A stretch of DNA of 64,000 bases from Streptomyces sp. WMMC500 (GTDB taxonomy: Bacteria; Actinomycetota; Actinomycetes; Streptomycetales; Streptomycetaceae). This document shows, one piece after another, positions 63,908 to 64,000 of this stretch (positions are counted from its first letter, which is position 1; every line of letters begins with the position of its first letter). The stretch spans positions 6,459,001 through 6,523,000 of the forward strand of contig NZ_CP114905.1 of assembly GCF_027497195.1 (NCBI RefSeq), given 5' to 3'. The position numbers were made by a program, and so were the translations under genes. The notes under the pieces were generated by a model. It did no database searches and was not told the origin of the DNA. It saw only the letters and a program-made list of their open reading frames with translations.

Positions 63908-64000
63908 ATGAGCGCTCTGACCGCCGCCCACGACCTCGCCGTGACCCTCGCCGCCGCATCCGAGAGCGGAGGCGGCGGCCATCACGAGAGCGACGACTCC
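63908..64000 (+). CDS. Small hydrophobic protein, 3' partial
   Basis: MSALTAAHDLAVTLAAASES is followed by a Gly/His-rich stretch up to the window end. I recall small streptomycete membrane proteins with this start upstream of nadD. GTG 63902 is an alternative start. Confidence 0.5.
   Translation, partial: MSALTAAHDLAVTLAAASESGGGGHHESDDS

Overview
This window looks like a chromosomal segment of a Streptomyces-type actinobacterium. It is very GC-rich. It carries the mreB-mreC-mreD-PBP2-rodA cluster, a giant RNase E/G, rplU-rpmA-obgE, proB and proA, and a gene for a rodlin, the surface protein of streptomycete aerial hyphae. As I remember it (not checked here), the order of the core genes matches the S. 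coelicolor region around SCO2580-SCO2611.

Layout. (1) 1-8.35 kb: right-hand part of a siphovirus-like prophage: a protease-capsid polyprotein (start outside the window), head-tail joining proteins, tail tube, tail chaperones, tape measure, distal tail proteins, and two small genes with apparent leaderless promoters. No lysis or host-receptor gene is visible. (2) 8.6-14.7 kb: wall-growth operon mreB, mreC, mreD, PBP2, rodA. (3) 14.8-19.2 kb: DoxX-like membrane protein, CYTH-CHAD protein, and the radical SAM protein TIGR03960. (4) 19.08-33.31 kb: a 14.2-kb integrated element (actinobacterial integrative and conjugative element type, AICE). It sits inside the 3' end of the TIGR03960 gene and supplies a replacement C-terminus. 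It carries a phosphotransferase, a candidate nuclease convergent with a SLATT/DUF4231 two-TM protein, regulators, a TraB/FtsK-like translocase, RepSA, and a large serine integrase next to attR. An IS21-family insertion and several frameshifts suggest partial decay. (5) 33.3-41 kb: the displaced native 3' end of the radical SAM gene, then two redox/regulator clusters (TetR, SnoaL-like, aldo/keto reductases, LtrA, 6PGDH-like, SDR). (6) 41-44.7 kb: two small secreted proteins (one a rodlin), a third secreted protein, a GNAT acetyltransferase, and a Trp-rich repetitive membrane protein. (7) 44.8-64 kb: core genes: TIGR03936, RNase E/G, a phospholipase D-like secreted protein, rplU-rpmA-obgE, a TagB/F-like glycerophosphotransferase, proB, proA, two paralogous membrane proteins, an M48 protease and the start of a small membrane protein.

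How the parts fit. The core genes serve cell-wall elongation and sporulation, RNA processing and ribosome assembly, and proline synthesis. The two mobile regions interrupt this conserved order. The AICE separates the radical SAM gene from its usual partner TIGR03936 by about 25 kb yet leaves the reading frame with a plausible substitute end. Functions are assigned by reading the proteins against remembered families; no database search was run.
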